In this document: positions 1 to 11,541 of the stretch, in pieces | How positions within the stretch are numbered: position 1 is the first letter of the stretch | Layout: every line of letters starts with the position of its first letter | NCBI RefSeq assembly: GCF_002095485.1 | Contig: NZ_MLFS01000052.1 | Location: 1-34,357, forward strand | Direction of reading: 5' to 3' | Length of the DNA stretch: 34,357 bases | Source of the DNA: Pantoea wallisii | GTDB taxonomy: Bacteria; Pseudomonadota; Gammaproteobacteria; Enterobacterales; Enterobacteriaceae | The notes under the pieces: generated by a model | The model's database searches: none | Told to the model about the DNA's origin: nothing | The model's input: the letters and a program-made list of their open reading frames with translations, nothing else | Translations under genes and position numbers: made by a program

Positions 1-142
1 TTAACTATCGGTACCGCTGTTTATAAGGGCCTGGACCCCTTTTAACTTTCGGAACGGCAACCTGCTGGCTTGGCAAATCTGTTTCTCAACAGCTGATGCC
101 TTTAACTTTGGCGTGGCGACCCGCAGGGCCGCCAGCCAGCCA
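1..142. repeat. Degenerate tandem intergenic repeat downstream of fadL
   Basis: Three related units begin at positions 1, 42 and 102, each starting with TTAACT. Units 1 and 2 agree at 14 of their first 17 bases (TTAACTNTCGGNACNGC). Units 2 and 3 share TTAACTTT and, further on, a GGCNACCNGCNGG block. No open frame is credible here. The array reaches the left edge, so its full length is unknown. It may belong to a family of dispersed intergenic repeats, but that is inference; I see no other copy in this window. Confidence 0.45.
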
Positions 143-1426
143 TCAGAACTTATAGTTAAAGTTCGCGCCGTACAGCCACGCTTTCCCTTCTGAATTGAAG
201 GTATAAGGGCCTTCCTGGACGGTCACATGCTGACCATGCATATAAGAGACGCCAACGTCTACCGAAGCATCCTGGTTAAACGCATAAGAGGCACCCGCGC
301 TTAGCCACAGACGATCCTGATCCGGGATCGAGATCGAACGTTTATCGGCGGGAACCGGGCTGTCATCGAAGGCGATACCGGTACGGAACGTCCAGTTATC
401 GTCATAGAAGTAAGTGGTACCCAGCGCGATACGGTAGGCATCTTTAAAGCCTTCATCTTTATAGAACAGCGTCTGGCCATTGCTGCCGGTCGCTTTCAGC
501 TCCTGGAACTGGCTCCAGCTGGTGTACGCCAGGCTGTAGTGCACGGCCCATTGTGGTGCAACTTTGTGCCAGCCGGACAGCTCCCACATCTCAGGCAGAT
601 TCAGCGTCAGGGCGCCCGGGATGGTTGCACCGCTGGTGCCGTAAGGCAGGCCAAGCGCAATCGCCTGTGGCGTGCCGTTAAAGGCGGCCGGGATGTTGCT
701 CTTATAATCGCCATCGAAATCGATCTTCACTTCTGAGCGATAGGTAAAGCCGAAGCGGTTATCTTTATCCACCTCATACAGGATACCGGCGTTCCAGCCG
801 TAGCCCCACTCGTCACCTTTAAGATGGGCCACCTGAGTGTCTGCCGGTAAGCCGGCACGGGCACCCGCTTCGCCCGCATAGCGCTCAATTTTTGCTTTCG
901 CGTAGACTGCATCAAAGCCCACGCCGAAGCTGAAATGTTCGTTCAGGCGATATGCCGTACTCAGATTAAAGTTGCCGGTCATCAGATCGGTTTTACCGCC
1001 AAAACCCCCTGCGGTGTAGCCGTTATTAAATTCCGTCGCCAGTCCGTAATTGGATGTCGCTGATGCGCCGACCCACCATTGATCGTTGATCGGATGAACG
1101 TAATGGATGTTAGGAATCCACTGGTTTGGCGCAATATTTTTAGCGTTGAGGCTGTTGCCGGTAGGGCTCTGACCGCTGATATCCACTTCAGGATCGATAT
1201 ATACCGCACCGATAGAGAAAGAGGGGCGATCCATAAGCGCCATGGTTGCCGGGTTGCGGCTGGCAGAGGCGGCGGTATCACCCATTGCGCCTTCACCGGA
1301 GTAAGCACGACCTAAGCCAATCGAGGAAAATTCGTTAAGTTGAAAGCCTGCGGCGTAAACATGGGAAGAGACGAGCGCCACAGCAGCTGCCACAGCTGAC
1401 TTTGCAAACAGGTTCTTATGGTTCAT
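143..1426 (-). CDS. fadL: Long-chain fatty acid outer-membrane transporter FadL
   Basis: FadL is the outer-membrane beta-barrel channel that binds long-chain fatty acids outside the cell and passes them toward the inner-membrane acyl-CoA synthetase FadD. The predicted 427-residue product has a signal peptide ending near SSHVYA-AGF, the mature N-terminal plug with the conserved SRNPAT motif, alternating beta strands and a C-terminal phenylalanine typical of outer-membrane proteins. It is slightly shorter than E. coli FadL (about 446). I chose ATG at 1426, which has GAGG eight bases upstream, over an in-frame GTG two codons earlier. The gene diverges from yfcZ and carries FadR-like operators in its promoter, matching the known regulon. 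It appears intact. Confidence 0.96.
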   Translation of the reverse strand: MNHKNLFAKSAVAAAVALVSSHVYAAGFQLNEFSSIGLGRAYSGEGAMGDTAASASRNPATMALMDRPSFSIGAVYIDPEVDISGQSPTGNSLNAKNIAPNQWIPNIHYVHPINDQWWVGASATSNYGLATEFNNGYTAGGFGGKTDLMTGNFNLSTAYRLNEHFSFGVGFDAVYAKAKIERYAGEAGARAGLPADTQVAHLKGDEWGYGWNAGILYEVDKDNRFGFTYRSEVKIDFDGDYKSNIPAAFNGTPQAIALGLPYGTSGATIPGALTLNLPEMWELSGWHKVAPQWAVHYSLAYTSWSQFQELKATGSNGQTLFYKDEGFKDAYRIALGTTYFYDDNWTFRTGIAFDDSPVPADKRSISIPDQDRLWLSAGASYAFNQDASVDVGVSYMHGQHVTVQEGPYTFNSEGKAWLYGANFNYKF

Positions 1427-1511
1427 GACCACAACCTCATCTAAATTTATTATTAAACGTAGTTACGTCGCGTAACAAAGGACGGCGGATTGTAGGGACT
1501 GACGACAAAGA

Positions 1512-1552
1512 CACATATCAGACCAGTGCGACGAGTATAGGTCCGACCTGTG
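1512..1552 (-). promoter_or_regulatory. fadL promoter with two FadR-like operators
   Basis: Read on the minus strand, the -10 hexamer TATACT (1539-1534) matches the consensus at five of six bases. A FadR-like site at 1536-1552 contains GGTCCGACCTGT and overlaps this -10. A second site at 1512-1528 contains CTGGTCTGA and lies around and just downstream of the expected start. The FadR consensus is ANCTGGTCCGACCTGTT. Two operators in this arrangement are known for E. coli fadL, where FadR represses until long-chain acyl-CoA releases it. No strong -35 is seen. Confidence 0.75.
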
Positions 1553-1676
1553 TATTTGTTGCAATAATGTTTTTTAAATATTTCTGATTTGATCGATAAA
1601 ATCAGATCTGCTTAACAAAATCCTTGCGCTTCGGTTGCAGCATACGGGGTCAAATTTGTTTTGGATCAAATTTTAT

Positions 1677-1692
1677 TGTGATATTCGTCACT
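1677..1692. promoter_or_regulatory. CRP-like binding site
   Basis: The sequence TGTGA-N6-TCACT matches the CRP palindrome TGTGA-N6-TCACA at nine of ten fixed bases. It lies about 140 bases upstream of the predicted fadL start point and about 95 bases upstream of yfcZ, so it could serve either gene. Cyclic-AMP control of fadL is known in E. coli; assigning this site to fadL is inference. Confidence 0.5.
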
Positions 1693-1785
1693 TAGCGGGC
1701 AAATGATAGAGGGAAGCGCGCTTCAGGCGTACACTTTGCAGCAGAAAATGATCCGATTGTGTTGAGTTATCGTCAGGAGAAAAGC

Positions 1786-2082
1786 ATGAGTGATGCCATC
1801 AGAAACTGTAGCGCTACCGAAACGGCCGCCTGTTGCTGTGTCGATGTCGGCACCGTCATGGATAACAGCGATTGCACGGCGAGCTGGTCAGGGGTATTTG
1901 CCGATCGTCCGGCTGCGGAAGCGATGCTGCAGCAGCTGACGCAAAAAGCCCGTGACGTCGAGTCTGATCCCTGTGATATCCGCGCCGATATTACGCCAGA
2001 AGGCACAGAAGTGCGCCTTAATGTGACATTTACTTTTGCCTGCCAGGCGGAGACCCTGATTTTCCAGCTCGGCCTACGCTAA
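1786..2082 (+). CDS. yfcZ: YfcZ/YiiS family protein of unknown function
   Basis: A small 98-residue protein of the DUF406 (YfcZ/YiiS) family, close to the 94 residues of E. coli YfcZ. The C-terminal half, with VTFTFACQAETLIFQLGLR, is highly characteristic, and the N-terminus has a cysteine cluster (ACCCVD). I chose ATG at 1786 because CAGGAGA sits six bases upstream; a TTG nine codons earlier has no such site. It lies between divergent fadL and fadI, as in E. coli, and is followed by its own hairpin terminator. The molecular function is not known, and nothing in the sequence suggests one. Confidence 0.9.
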   Translation: MSDAIRNCSATETAACCCVDVGTVMDNSDCTASWSGVFADRPAAEAMLQQLTQKARDVESDPCDIRADITPEGTEVRLNVTFTFACQAETLIFQLGLR

Positions 2083-2087
2083 ACCCG

Positions 2088-2126
2088 ACGCTGCCGGAAG
2101 CCCTTTCGGCAGCGTTAATTCATTTT
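2088..2126 (+). terminator. Terminator after yfcZ
   Basis: A nine-base-pair stem (ACGCTGCCG, 2088-2096, with CGGCAGCGT, 2107-2115) starts five bases after the yfcZ stop and is followed by an interrupted T-rich tract ending in TTTT at 2126. The weak T-run lowers confidence that it stops transcription fully. Confidence 0.65.
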
Positions 2127-2191
2127 CGTGTTTCTCCTCGCACTTTTTCCCTTCCGCCATTGGCGGCCTGACGCCACCTGGTTAACACTGG

Positions 2192-2208
2192 ATCAGGTCA
2201 GACCTGTT
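2192..2208 (+). promoter_or_regulatory. FadR-like operator in front of fadI
   Basis: The 17-mer ATCAGGTCAGACCTGTT agrees with the FadR consensus ANCTGGTCCGACCTGTT at 14 of 16 fixed positions, the best match in the window. It ends about 40 bases before the fadI start codon, where a repressor would block the fadIJ promoter or early elongation. FadR control of fadIJ is established in E. coli. Confidence 0.8.
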
Positions 2209-2247
2209 GAGCAATGATGCTCAGGTCATCAATTACAGGTGAATGCA

Positions 2248-3557
2248 ATGAGCAAAGCGCAGCCGCTGCTGACGCGTCAGGGCGAACGTATCGCCATCAC
2301 TCACGGACTTCGCACCCCGTTTGCCCGTCAGGCGAGCGATTTTCACGGCATTCCGGCGCTGGAGCTTGGGCGGATGCTGATTGCCGAATTGATGGCGCGC
2401 AGCGAGTTGCCGGCAGAGGTTATCGATCAGCTGGTGTTTGGCCAGGTGGTACAGATGCCGGAAGCGCCCAATATCGCACGTGAAATTGTTCTGAGCAGTG
2501 GCCTGAGCGTGCACACCGATGCTTACAGCGTCAGCCGCGCCTGTGCCACCAGTTTTCAGGCGGTGGCCAATGTTGCGGAGAGCATGATGGCCGGCACCAT
2601 TGACTGCGGCATTGCAGGAGGGGCGGACTCCTCGTCTGTGCTGCCGATTGGCGTCAGTAAAACGCTGGCGCGCGCGCTGGTTGATCTCAATAAGGCGCGC
2701 AGCATGGGCAAAAAGTGGCAGATCCTGCGGCGCCTGCGCCCGCGCGACCTGCTGCCCGTGCCGCCTGCGGTGGCCGAGTACTCTACCGGTCTGCGCATGG
2801 GCGATACCGCAGAGCAGATGGCGAAGTCGCACGGCATCACGCGGGAGCAGCAGGATGCGCTGGCGCTGCGTTCACACCAGCGTGCCGCACAGGCGTGGCA
2901 GTCCGGCGTACTGGCGCAGGAGGTGATGCCCGCGTTTGTGCCGCCGTGGCGAGCGCCGGTTGAGCAGGATAACAACATTCGGTTCAACGCCAGCGCGGCG
3001 GACTACGCGAAGCTGCGCCCGGCCTTTGATCGCCGCCACGGCTCAGTGACCGCCGCCAATAGCACGCCGCTGACCGATGGTGCGGCGGCCGTGATTCTGA
3101 TGCGCGAAGGTCGTGCGCGCGAGCTGGGGATCACGCCACTCGGCTATCTGCGCAGCTACGCCTTCACCGCCATTGATGTCTGGCAGGATATGCTGCTCGG
3201 ACCCGCTTATGCATCGCCGCTGGCGCTGGACCGTGCCGGCATTACCCTCAACGATTTAACCCTGATTGACATGCATGAGGCTTTCGCCGCGCAGACGCTG
3301 GCCAACCTGAAGATGTTCCGCGATGAGCGCTTCGCGCGTGAGGTGCTGAATCGCCCGCATGCGCTGGGTGACGTTAATGAGGAGCGGTTTAATGTACTGG
3401 GCGGCTCGATTGCGTACGGGCATCCGTTTGCCGCTACCGGCGCACGGATGATCACGCAAACGCTGCATGAGCTGCGGCGGCGCGGCGGCGGATTAGGGCT
3501 GGTGACGGCATGTGCAGCCGGCGGATTGGGCAGTGCAATGGTTCTGGAGGCCGAATA

Positions 3558-3558
<1 letters not shown>
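2248..3558 (+). CDS. fadI: 3-ketoacyl-CoA thiolase FadI (beta-oxidation beta subunit)
   Basis: FadI cleaves 3-ketoacyl-CoA with CoA, releasing acetyl-CoA and a shortened acyl-CoA. With FadJ it forms the cytoplasmic complex used especially under anaerobic conditions. The thiolase active site is complete: acyl-accepting Cys99 in SRACATS, His392 in [10 protein letters not shown] and Cys422 in TACAAGG, all at the E. coli numbering. ATG at 2248, five bases after AGGTGA, gives 436 residues, the E. coli length; an in-frame GTG three codons upstream is less likely. The stop codon overlaps the fadJ start in TAATG, which indicates translational coupling. A FadR-like site lies just upstream. Confidence 0.97.
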
Positions 3559-5687
<2,129 letters not shown>

Positions 5688-5778
5688 ATAGCCGCACGGA
5701 TTCAGCGGGTTAGAAAGGGGGGCGCGCAGCGTCTGGCGCGGCACCATTCTGAGATATGCCTATTTAATAAACAACCGG

Positions 5779-5808
5779 TTGACTATACTGAAGCCATTGC
5801 GGTAAAAC
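5779..5808 (+). promoter_or_regulatory. Possible sixA promoter
   Basis: TTGACT (5779-5784, five of six matches to the -35) is followed after 18 bases by TAAAAC (5803-5808, four of six to the -10). It lies about 75 bases upstream of sixA in a 195-base gap after fadJ. It is plausible but not supported by any conserved operator. Confidence 0.4.
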
Positions 5809-5882
5809 ACAGCGTTCATTCGCAGAATGAAGCGTCTGGTACTGTGTTACCTGACGATATCGACTAACAACAGCGGTGCTTT

Positions 5883-6365
5883 ATGCAAGTTTTTATCATG
5901 CGTCATGGCGACGCGGCTCTGGAAGCAGCGAGTGATGCGGTTCGTCCTCTTACGCTCTGCGGTTGCGACGAATCACGCCAGATGGCGAGCTGGCTCAACA
6001 GCAAGACGCCAGAGATCGATAAGGTGCTGGTTAGCCCTTATCTGCGTGCCGGGCAAACGCTCGCAACGGTACGTGAAGCGCTTAAACTGCCTGAAGGGCA
6101 GGAGGTGCTACCGGAACTTACGCCAGGCGGCGACCCGGGCATGGTAGCCTGCCATTTACAGGCGCTGGCTATCCAGGGGGTACACGCGGTGCTGGTGATT
6201 TCGCATCTGCCGCTGGTGGGCTATCTGGTTTCTGAACTGTGCCCGCACGAAGCGCCGCCCATGTTTGCTACCTCTGCTATCGCGTCAGTGAATTTTGATG
6301 CCGATGCCTGTGAAGGTAAGCTGGAGTGGCAGGTCAGCCCGTCAAAACTGGCCAAAGCCATCTGA
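5883..6365 (+). CDS. sixA: Phosphohistidine phosphatase SixA
   Basis: SixA removes phosphate from phosphohistidine. It was first described acting on the histidine-phosphotransfer domain of ArcB and later on NPr of the nitrogen phosphotransferase system. The 160-residue cytoplasmic protein (E. coli 161) is a minimal histidine phosphatase. The RHG motif with nucleophile His8 is at the extreme N-terminus, the second conserved arginine is in SPYLRAGQT (Arg55), and the second histidine is His108 in VISHLP. There is no extra domain. The ribosome binding site before ATG 5883 is weak. The gene stands alone between fadJ and the convergent smrB. Confidence 0.95.
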   Translation: MQVFIMRHGDAALEAASDAVRPLTLCGCDESRQMASWLNSKTPEIDKVLVSPYLRAGQTLATVREALKLPEGQEVLPELTPGGDPGMVACHLQALAIQGVHAVLVISHLPLVGYLVSELCPHEAPPMFATSAIASVNFDADACEGKLEWQVSPSKLAKAI

Positions 6366-6487
6366 TCATCTCCTTTGCCAGACTGAGGCCGCAGCAACCT
6401 GAGCTGCGCGCCTTTATCCCGGAACGGTATTCCCTGCGCTTCCGGCCTCTCTCTTCTGAACGCCATGTCCTGAACGATCAAGGGTAA

Positions 6488-7036
6488 TCAGGGTAATTCC
6501 GGCGGCTGCCACTCTTCAACTTCAATCAGCACCAGCAGTGCGGCATCGCCGCCAAACAGCTTTGGCGCCTGATGAAAGGCCATCACATGCGGGTGCTGCG
6601 CCAGCCATAACGGCGTCTGCTGCTTGAGGATATGCTTGCCGTGTCCGGTCATGACGCTGGCGCAGAAGATGTGTTCGCGCCGGCACGCCGCAATCAGCGC
6701 GCCCAGCTCCTGTTTCGCCTGCTGCTGCGTTAACCCATGCAGATCGAGAAAAATCTCCGGCGTGTAGTCGCCACGGCGGAGTTTCTTCAGCTCATAGTGG
6801 CTCACGTCAGTACGCACGTATCGCGTCGGCCCTTCGCTGGAGAGCAGCGGCTGGAACTCGTCAGAGAAGTAATGACTGTTATCGGCCTGCTCGGAAAGCA
6901 GCCGTTTCAGCGGCACTTCGCGGGTTTTCACCACCGGTTTATGTACGATGGTGTCCTGTTTCAGTTTGCGCGTACCGGTCATTAACTGGCGGAACAGCGC
7001 CTGATCGTCCTGGCTTAGCGGCGTCTTTTTACTCAT
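6488..7036 (-). CDS. smrB: Ribosome rescue endonuclease SmrB
   Basis: The 182-residue protein matches E. coli SmrB (YfcN, 183 residues), which is recruited to collided ribosomes and cleaves the mRNA between them so that trans-translation can rescue the stalled ribosome. The N-terminal half is a charged extension with helical character, as expected for the ribosome-contacting part. The Smr domain follows, with DLHG at residues 98-101 and GHGKH at 131-135, the conserved catalytic and RNA-contact motifs. It diverges from prmB across about 150 bases, as in E. coli, and converges on sixA. Confidence 0.94.
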   Translation of the reverse strand: MSKKTPLSQDDQALFRQLMTGTRKLKQDTIVHKPVVKTREVPLKRLLSEQADNSHYFSDEFQPLLSSEGPTRYVRTDVSHYELKKLRRGDYTPEIFLDLHGLTQQQAKQELGALIAACRREHIFCASVMTGHGKHILKQQTPLWLAQHPHVMAFHQAPKLFGGDAALLVLIEVEEWQPPELP

Positions 7037-7190
7037 GGCTCAATAAATTGTCAGAAATGGCGGGATACCGGGAAGCTACCTTACCGTTAAGCGTCAACAA
7101 ATGTCAGCTTTTTCACCTCGCTGCGCTGAATTCTGCCCGGCTTCGTGGCACACTATCGGCCGATTGATTTTATGGCCTGCGGAGGGCTAC

Positions 7191-8123
7191 GTGGACAAGA
7201 TTTTCGTCGATGAGGCAGTGAACGAGCTGCACACCATTCAGGATATGCTGCGCTGGGCAGTAAGCCGTTTCTCTGCGGCAGGCATCTGGTACGGCCACGG
7301 CACGGACAATCCCTGGGACGAAGCGGTCCAACTGGTTCTGCCTACGCTCTGGCTGCCGCTGGATATTCCGGAAGATATGCGCCATGCGCGCCTGACCGCC
7401 AGCGAGCGTCACCTGATCGTTGAACGCGTGATTCGCCGCGTCAATGAGCGCATCCCGGTGGCGTATCTCACCCATAAAGCCTGGTTCTGCGGCCACGAAT
7501 TTTACGTTGATGAGCGCGTGCTGGTGCCGCGCTCACCGATTGGCGAACTGATTGAAAATCGCTTTGCCGGCCTGATTAGCCAGCAGCCAAACCATATCCT
7601 TGATATGTGCACCGGCAGCGGCTGCATTGCCATTGCCTGCGCTTACGCCTTCCCGGAAGCAGAAGTGGACGCCGTGGATATCTCCACTGACGCACTGGCC
7701 GTTGCCGAGCAAAACATTGAAGAGCACGGCCTGCTGCACCACGTCACGCCGATTCGCGCCGATCTGTTCCGCAATTTACCGCCGGTAAAATATGACCTGA
7801 TCGTCACCAATCCACCCTATGTGGATGCTGAAGACATGGACGATCTGCCAAACGAGTACCGTCACGAGCCGGAGCTGGGTCTGGCGGCAGGCAGCGACGG
7901 CCTGAAGCTGGTGCGCCGCATTCTGGCCTGCGCGCCGGATTACCTCAGCGAGCAGGGCGTACTGATTTGCGAAGTGGGTAACAGCATGGTGCACATGATC
8001 GATCAATATCCGGACGTGCCGTTTACCTGGCTGGAGTTTGATAACGGCGGTGACGGCGTGTTTATGCTGACGCGCGAGCAGATTGTCGCGGCGCAGCACC
8101 ACTTCTCCTTCTATAAAGACTAA
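7191..8123 (+). CDS. prmB: Ribosomal protein uL3 N5-glutamine methyltransferase PrmB
   Basis: PrmB transfers a methyl group from S-adenosylmethionine to a glutamine side chain of ribosomal protein L3. The sequence shows the N-terminal helical substrate-binding domain (about 1-110), the SAM-binding DMCTGSG motif and NPPY at residues 207-210, the hallmark of glutamine/adenine N-methyltransferases. I chose GTG at 7191, which has GGAGG five bases upstream and yields 310 residues, exactly the E. coli length. A longer open frame from 7101 adds a non-conserved leader. It is the first gene of a close-packed run with aroC, mepA and yfcA. Confidence 0.96.
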   Translation: MDKIFVDEAVNELHTIQDMLRWAVSRFSAAGIWYGHGTDNPWDEAVQLVLPTLWLPLDIPEDMRHARLTASERHLIVERVIRRVNERIPVAYLTHKAWFCGHEFYVDERVLVPRSPIGELIENRFAGLISQQPNHILDMCTGSGCIAIACAYAFPEAEVDAVDISTDALAVAEQNIEEHGLLHHVTPIRADLFRNLPPVKYDLIVTNPPYVDAEDMDDLPNEYRHEPELGLAAGSDGLKLVRRILACAPDYLSEQGVLICEVGNSMVHMIDQYPDVPFTWLEFDNGGDGVFMLTREQIVAAQHHFSFYKD

Positions 8124-8129
8124 AAATCG

Positions 8130-8145
8130 GGGCGAGCGCTCGCCC
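8130..8145. repeat. Perfect 16-base palindrome between prmB and aroC
   Basis: GGGCGAGCGCTCGCCC is a perfect palindrome seven bases after the prmB stop. In mRNA it would fold as a six-pair GC-rich hairpin with a GCGC loop. No T-run follows, so it is not a Rho-independent terminator. It could protect mRNA ends or tune aroC expression; the role is unknown. Confidence 0.6.
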
Positions 8146-8169
8146 GCAACATCGCAACAAGGAACCACC

Positions 8170-9255
8170 ATGGCCGGAAATAGCATCGGACAACTTTTTC
8201 GCGTAACCACCTTTGGCGAGTCGCACGGTATTGCGCTCGGCTGCATTGTTGATGGCGTGCCGCCCGGTATTCCCCTCACCGAAGCCGATATTCAACACGA
8301 TCTCGATCGTCGTCGTCCCGGTACGTCGCGCTATACCACCCAGCGCCGCGAGCCGGATCAGGTGAAGATTTTGTCCGGCGTGTTTGAAGGCGTCACCACC
8401 GGCACCTCCATCGGCCTGCTGATTGAGAACACCGACCAGCGCTCGCAGGATTACGGTGCCATTAAAGATCTGTTTCGTCCCGGCCATGCTGATTACACCT
8501 ACGAGCAGAAGTACGGCCTGCGTGACTATCGCGGCGGTGGTCGCTCATCAGCGCGTGAAACCGCGATGCGCGTGGCGGCCGGCGCGATCGCCAAGAAATA
8601 CCTGCAGATGAAACACGGTGTCGTGGTGCGCGGCTATCTGGCGCAGATTGGCGATGTGGCCTGTGAGCTGAAGGACTGGAGCATAGTCGAGGAGAACCCC
8701 TTCTTCTGCCCGGATGCATCAAAACTGGATGCGCTGGACGAACTGATGCGCGGCCTGAAAAAAGAGGGCGACTCCATCGGCGCAAAAGTGACCGTCATGG
8801 CAGAGAACGTGCCGCCAGGCCTTGGTGAGCCGGTGTTTGATCGTCTGGATGCAGACCTTGCACATGCGCTGATGAGCATTAACGCGGTAAAAGGCGTGGA
8901 GATCGGCGACGGCTTTGCGGTCGTTAATCAGCGTGGCAGCCAGCACCGTGATGAGATCCGTGCCGACGGCTTCCGCAGCAACCATGCGGGCGGGATTCTG
9001 GGCGGCATCAGCAGCGGCCAGACCATCAGTGCCAATCTGGCCATGAAACCGACCTCCAGCATTACCGTGCCGGGGCAGACCATCACCCGTGCCGGTGAAG
9101 AGGTGGAGATGATCACCAAAGGGCGTCACGATCCCTGCGTGGGTATCCGTGCCGTGCCGATTGCCGAAGCGATGATGGCGATTGTCCTGATGGATCACCT
9201 GCTGCGTCAGCGTGGACAAAACGCCGACGTCAACAGCACCGTGCCGCGCTGGTGA
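8170..9255 (+). CDS. aroC: Chorismate synthase AroC
   Basis: AroC converts 5-enolpyruvylshikimate 3-phosphate to chorismate, the last step of the shikimate pathway, and needs reduced FMN as cofactor. The 361-residue product equals the E. coli length. It carries the family signatures GESHG (residues 16-20), [28 protein letters not shown] and the C-terminal [21 protein letters not shown] at 8170 is preceded by AAGGA. It lies between prmB and mepA, and the mepA reading frame begins right at the aroC stop, consistent with one operon. Nothing unusual is seen. Confidence 0.98.
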   Translation: MAGNSIGQLFRVTTFGESHGIALGCIVDGVPPGIPLTEADIQHDLDRRRPGTSRYTTQRREPDQVKILSGVFEGVTTGTSIGLLIENTDQRSQDYGAIKDLFRPGHADYTYEQKYGLRDYRGGGRSSARETAMRVAAGAIAKKYLQMKHGVVVRGYLAQIGDVACELKDWSIVEENPFFCPDASKLDALDELMRGLKKEGDSIGAKVTVMAENVPPGLGEPVFDRLDADLAHALMSINAVKGVEIGDGFAVVNQRGSQHRDEIRADGFRSNHAGGILGGISSGQTISANLAMKPTSSITVPGQTITRAGEEVEMITKGRHDPCVGIRAVPIAEAMMAIVLMDHLLRQRGQNADVNSTVPRW

Positions 9256-9263
9256 GCCCGGTG

Positions 9264-10088
9264 ATGCGCCGCCTGATCGTGACCCTTGCCGCGCTGTTAT
9301 GCAGTGCGGCGGCCGTTGCCGCCACGCCGTGGCAGCAAATTCATCAGCCGATAGCCGGCAGCCCGCAATCCATTGGCGGCTTCGCCAATGGCTGTATTGT
9401 CGGCGCACAGCAGTTGCCGCTCAACTCGCCCAACTATCAGGTCATGCGCCAGGATCAGCGCCGTTATTACGGGCATCCCGATCTCATTGCCTTTATTCAG
9501 CGCCTCAGTATTCAGGTGCATCAGCTGCAGCTGGGGCAGGTGCTGATTGGTGACATGGGCATGGCGGCCGGAGGCCGTTTCAGCAGCGGGCACGCCAGCC
9601 ACCAGACCGGCCTTGACGTTGATATCTGGCTTCAGCTGCCGCAAACCCGCTGGACGGCGCAGCAGCTACTGAAGCCGCAGCCTCTCGATTTAGTCGCACC
9701 GGATGATAAGCAGGTCATTGCGCGTCACTGGCAGCCGCAGATCGACAGCCTGATTAAGCTGGCGGCGAAAGATGATGATGTCACGCGTATCTTCGTCAAT
9801 CCGGCGATTAAAAAGCAGCTGTGTGCCGATGCCGGCAGCGATCGCGCCTGGCTCAATAAAGTGCGCCCGTGGTTTGCGCATCGCGCGCACATGCACGTGC
9901 GGCTGCGTTGTCCGCCGGGCAGTCTGGAGTGTGAAGACCAGGCGGCACCGCCGCCTGGCGATGGCTGTGGGGCTGAACTGGAGAGCTGGTTCCTGCCGAA
10001 GAAGCCGGGTGCGACAGCACCGGTGAAAAAGGCGCCGCCGCCGTTGCCACCGTCCTGCCAGGCGCTGCTTGATAAGCATCTACTATAG
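9264..10088 (+). CDS. mepA: Penicillin-insensitive murein endopeptidase MepA
   Basis: MepA is a periplasmic zinc endopeptidase of the LAS group (peptidase family M74) that cuts D-Ala-mDAP cross-links in peptidoglycan. A signal peptide (about residues 1-19, ending AAAVA) precedes the mature ATPW. Metal-binding and catalytic residues are all present at family numbering: His110, His113 and Asp120 in [13 protein letters not shown], and His209 and His211 in RAHMHVR. The C-terminus is proline-rich. ATG at 9264, seven bases after GGTGAG, gives 274 residues, as in E. coli. A GTG at 9252 overlapping the aroC stop is an alternative. Confidence 0.95.
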   Translation: MRRLIVTLAALLCSAAAVAATPWQQIHQPIAGSPQSIGGFANGCIVGAQQLPLNSPNYQVMRQDQRRYYGHPDLIAFIQRLSIQVHQLQLGQVLIGDMGMAAGGRFSSGHASHQTGLDVDIWLQLPQTRWTAQQLLKPQPLDLVAPDDKQVIARHWQPQIDSLIKLAAKDDDVTRIFVNPAIKKQLCADAGSDRAWLNKVRPWFAHRAHMHVRLRCPPGSLECEDQAAPPPGDGCGAELESWFLPKKPGATAPVKKAPPPLPPSCQALLDKHLL

Positions 10089-10097
10089 GAAGCTGAG

Positions 10098-10895
10098 ATG
10101 GATCTTTTTGTTGTCGGCCCGCTGGTCCTCGGCGTGCTGTTCCTGGTGGCGGTGCTGGCGGCATTTATCGACTCCATCGCCGGCGGCGGCGGTTTACTCA
10201 CCGTCCCCTCGTTATTAGCGGCGGGACTCTCTCCCGCGCAGGCGCTGGCGACCAACAAGTTGCAATCGGTCGGCGGCTCCTTCTCCGCCAGTCTCTATTT
10301 CATCCGGCGCGGCGCGGTAAATCTGCGCGAGCAGAAGCTGAACATCGCCATGACGTTTCTCGGGGCGATTGGCGGCACGCTGCTGATTCAGCACATCCAG
10401 GCTGATATCCTGCGTCAGATCCTGCCGCTGCTGCTGATCAGTATCGGGCTATGGTTCCTGCTGATGCCGCGTCTCGGCGAGGCCGATCGCGAGCACCGGC
10501 TGCGCGGCCTGCCTTTTGCGCTCATCGGAGGAGGCTGCGTCGGCTTTTATGACGGCTTCTTCGGTCCCGGCGCCGGCTCTTTCTATGCGCTGGCATTCGT
10601 CACGCTATGCGGCTTCAATCTGGCAAAGGCAACCGCACACGCCAAAATCCTAAATTTCACCTCAAATCTTGCCAGCCTGCTGTTCTTTATGTTCGGCGGG
10701 AAAGTGGTGTGGGGCACCGGCGTCGTCATGCTGCTGGGGGCATTTATCGGTGCGCGTCTCGGCGCCAGACTGGTGCTGAGCCGGGGTCAGAAGCTGATTC
10801 GTCCGATGGTAGTCACCGTCTCTGCCGTGATGAGCGCTAAACTTTTGTGGGACAGCCACGGCAGCGTCATCCTTGCATGGTTTGCCGCACTGTAA
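10098..10895 (+). CDS. yfcA: TauE/SafE-family inner-membrane protein YfcA
   Basis: A 265-residue integral membrane protein (E. coli YfcA about 269) of the sulfite exporter TauE/SafE family. Around eight hydrophobic segments are visible. The conserved FIDSIAGGGGLLT-type motif in the first repeat and the GFYDGFFGPGAGSF motif in the second mark the two-fold internal repeat of the family. Members are thought to export sulfur-containing or other small organic anions; the substrate of YfcA is not known. It starts ten bases after mepA, and a strong terminator follows it, so it ends the prmB operon. Confidence 0.92.
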   Translation: MDLFVVGPLVLGVLFLVAVLAAFIDSIAGGGGLLTVPSLLAAGLSPAQALATNKLQSVGGSFSASLYFIRRGAVNLREQKLNIAMTFLGAIGGTLLIQHIQADILRQILPLLLISIGLWFLLMPRLGEADREHRLRGLPFALIGGGCVGFYDGFFGPGAGSFYALAFVTLCGFNLAKATAHAKILNFTSNLASLLFFMFGGKVVWGTGVVMLLGAFIGARLGARLVLSRGQKLIRPMVVTVSAVMSAKLLWDSHGSVILAWFAAL

Positions 10896-10919
10896 CGCGG
10901 TGCTCGTCAAAAGCTGCGG

Positions 10920-10948
10920 CCGGTGCGACAATAGCGCCGGTTTTTTTT
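10920..10948 (+). terminator. Rho-independent terminator after yfcA
   Basis: A seven-pair stem, CCGGTGC (10920-10926) with GCGCCGG (10934-10940), is followed directly by eight T residues (10941-10948). It closes the prmB-aroC-mepA-yfcA unit just before epmC. Confidence 0.88.
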
Positions 10949-10960
10949 AAAGATTAAAAT

Positions 10961-11509
10961 ATGATGAGTACAGAACACCACTATCAGCAGCTGGTGGACA
11001 TTTTTGATGGCTGCTTTGCTGACGATTTTCAGACCCGTCTAATTAAAGGCGATGATGAACCTATCTATCTTCCAGCGGATGACACGTCGCCGTGGCACCG
11101 CGTGGTGTTTGCTCATGGTTTCTATGCCAGCGCGCTGCACGAGATTTCGCACTGGTGTATAGCCGGTGAGGCACGCCGCAAGCTGGTGGATTTTGGTTAC
11201 TGGTACTGCCCGGACGGGCGTGATGCACAAACACAAAGCCAGTTTGAATCAGTCGAGATCAAACCTCAGGCGCTGGAGTGGCTGTTCTGCGTCGCCGCAG
11301 GCTTCCCCTTTAACGTCAGCTGTGACAATCTCGAGGGCGATTGTGAGCCCGATCGCATCGCGTTTCAGCGCAAGGTACATGCGCAGGTGATGTGTTATCT
11401 GGAGCAGGGCATCCCGGCGCGTCCGGCACGGTTTATTGCGGCTTTAGCAGACTATTACGGCACGCCAGCGTTAACGGCGGCCCAGTTTCCCTGGCCGGAA
11501 GAGATGTAA
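10961..11509 (+). CDS. epmC: Elongation factor P hydroxylase EpmC
   Basis: EpmC (YfcM) hydroxylates the beta-lysylated Lys34 of elongation factor P, the last step of the modification that helps ribosomes through polyproline stretches. The 182-residue protein has the E. coli length and the conserved HEISHW motif (His60, Glu61, His64), the expected metal site of this hydroxylase family. Two adjacent ATG codons (10961 and 10964) are possible starts, and no strong ribosome binding site distinguishes them. It sits immediately after the yfcA terminator and 32 bases before yfcL. Confidence 0.93.
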   Translation: MMSTEHHYQQLVDIFDGCFADDFQTRLIKGDDEPIYLPADDTSPWHRVVFAHGFYASALHEISHWCIAGEARRKLVDFGYWYCPDGRDAQTQSQFESVEIKPQALEWLFCVAAGFPFNVSCDNLEGDCEPDRIAFQRKVHAQVMCYLEQGIPARPARFIAALADYYGTPALTAAQFPWPEEM

Positions 11510-11541
11510 TTCGCCTGCGCATAATGAAAGGATAAAGAGAG

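Larger units (their letters stand above)
1427..1785. other. Divergent fadL/yfcZ intergenic region
   Basis: This 359-base, AT-rich gene-free stretch holds the fadL promoter with two FadR-like operators near its left side and a CRP-like site near yfcZ, annotated separately. The yfcZ ribosome binding site (CAGGAGA, 1773-1779) lies at its right end. No small gene or terminator is evident. Confidence 0.8.

Noticed and set aside
2233..2832. 199-codon open frame opposite fadI
   Set aside because: It overlaps an intact fadI with all active-site residues and has no ribosome binding site or family resemblance.
5827..6147. Open frame starting upstream of sixA as a leader or second gene
   Set aside because: It overlaps sixA out of frame, lacks conservation and has no convincing start signal.
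6419..6445. CCGGAA/TTCCGG inverted repeat between sixA and smrB as a terminator
   Set aside because: The stem is only six pairs with a 15-base loop and has no T-run on either side.
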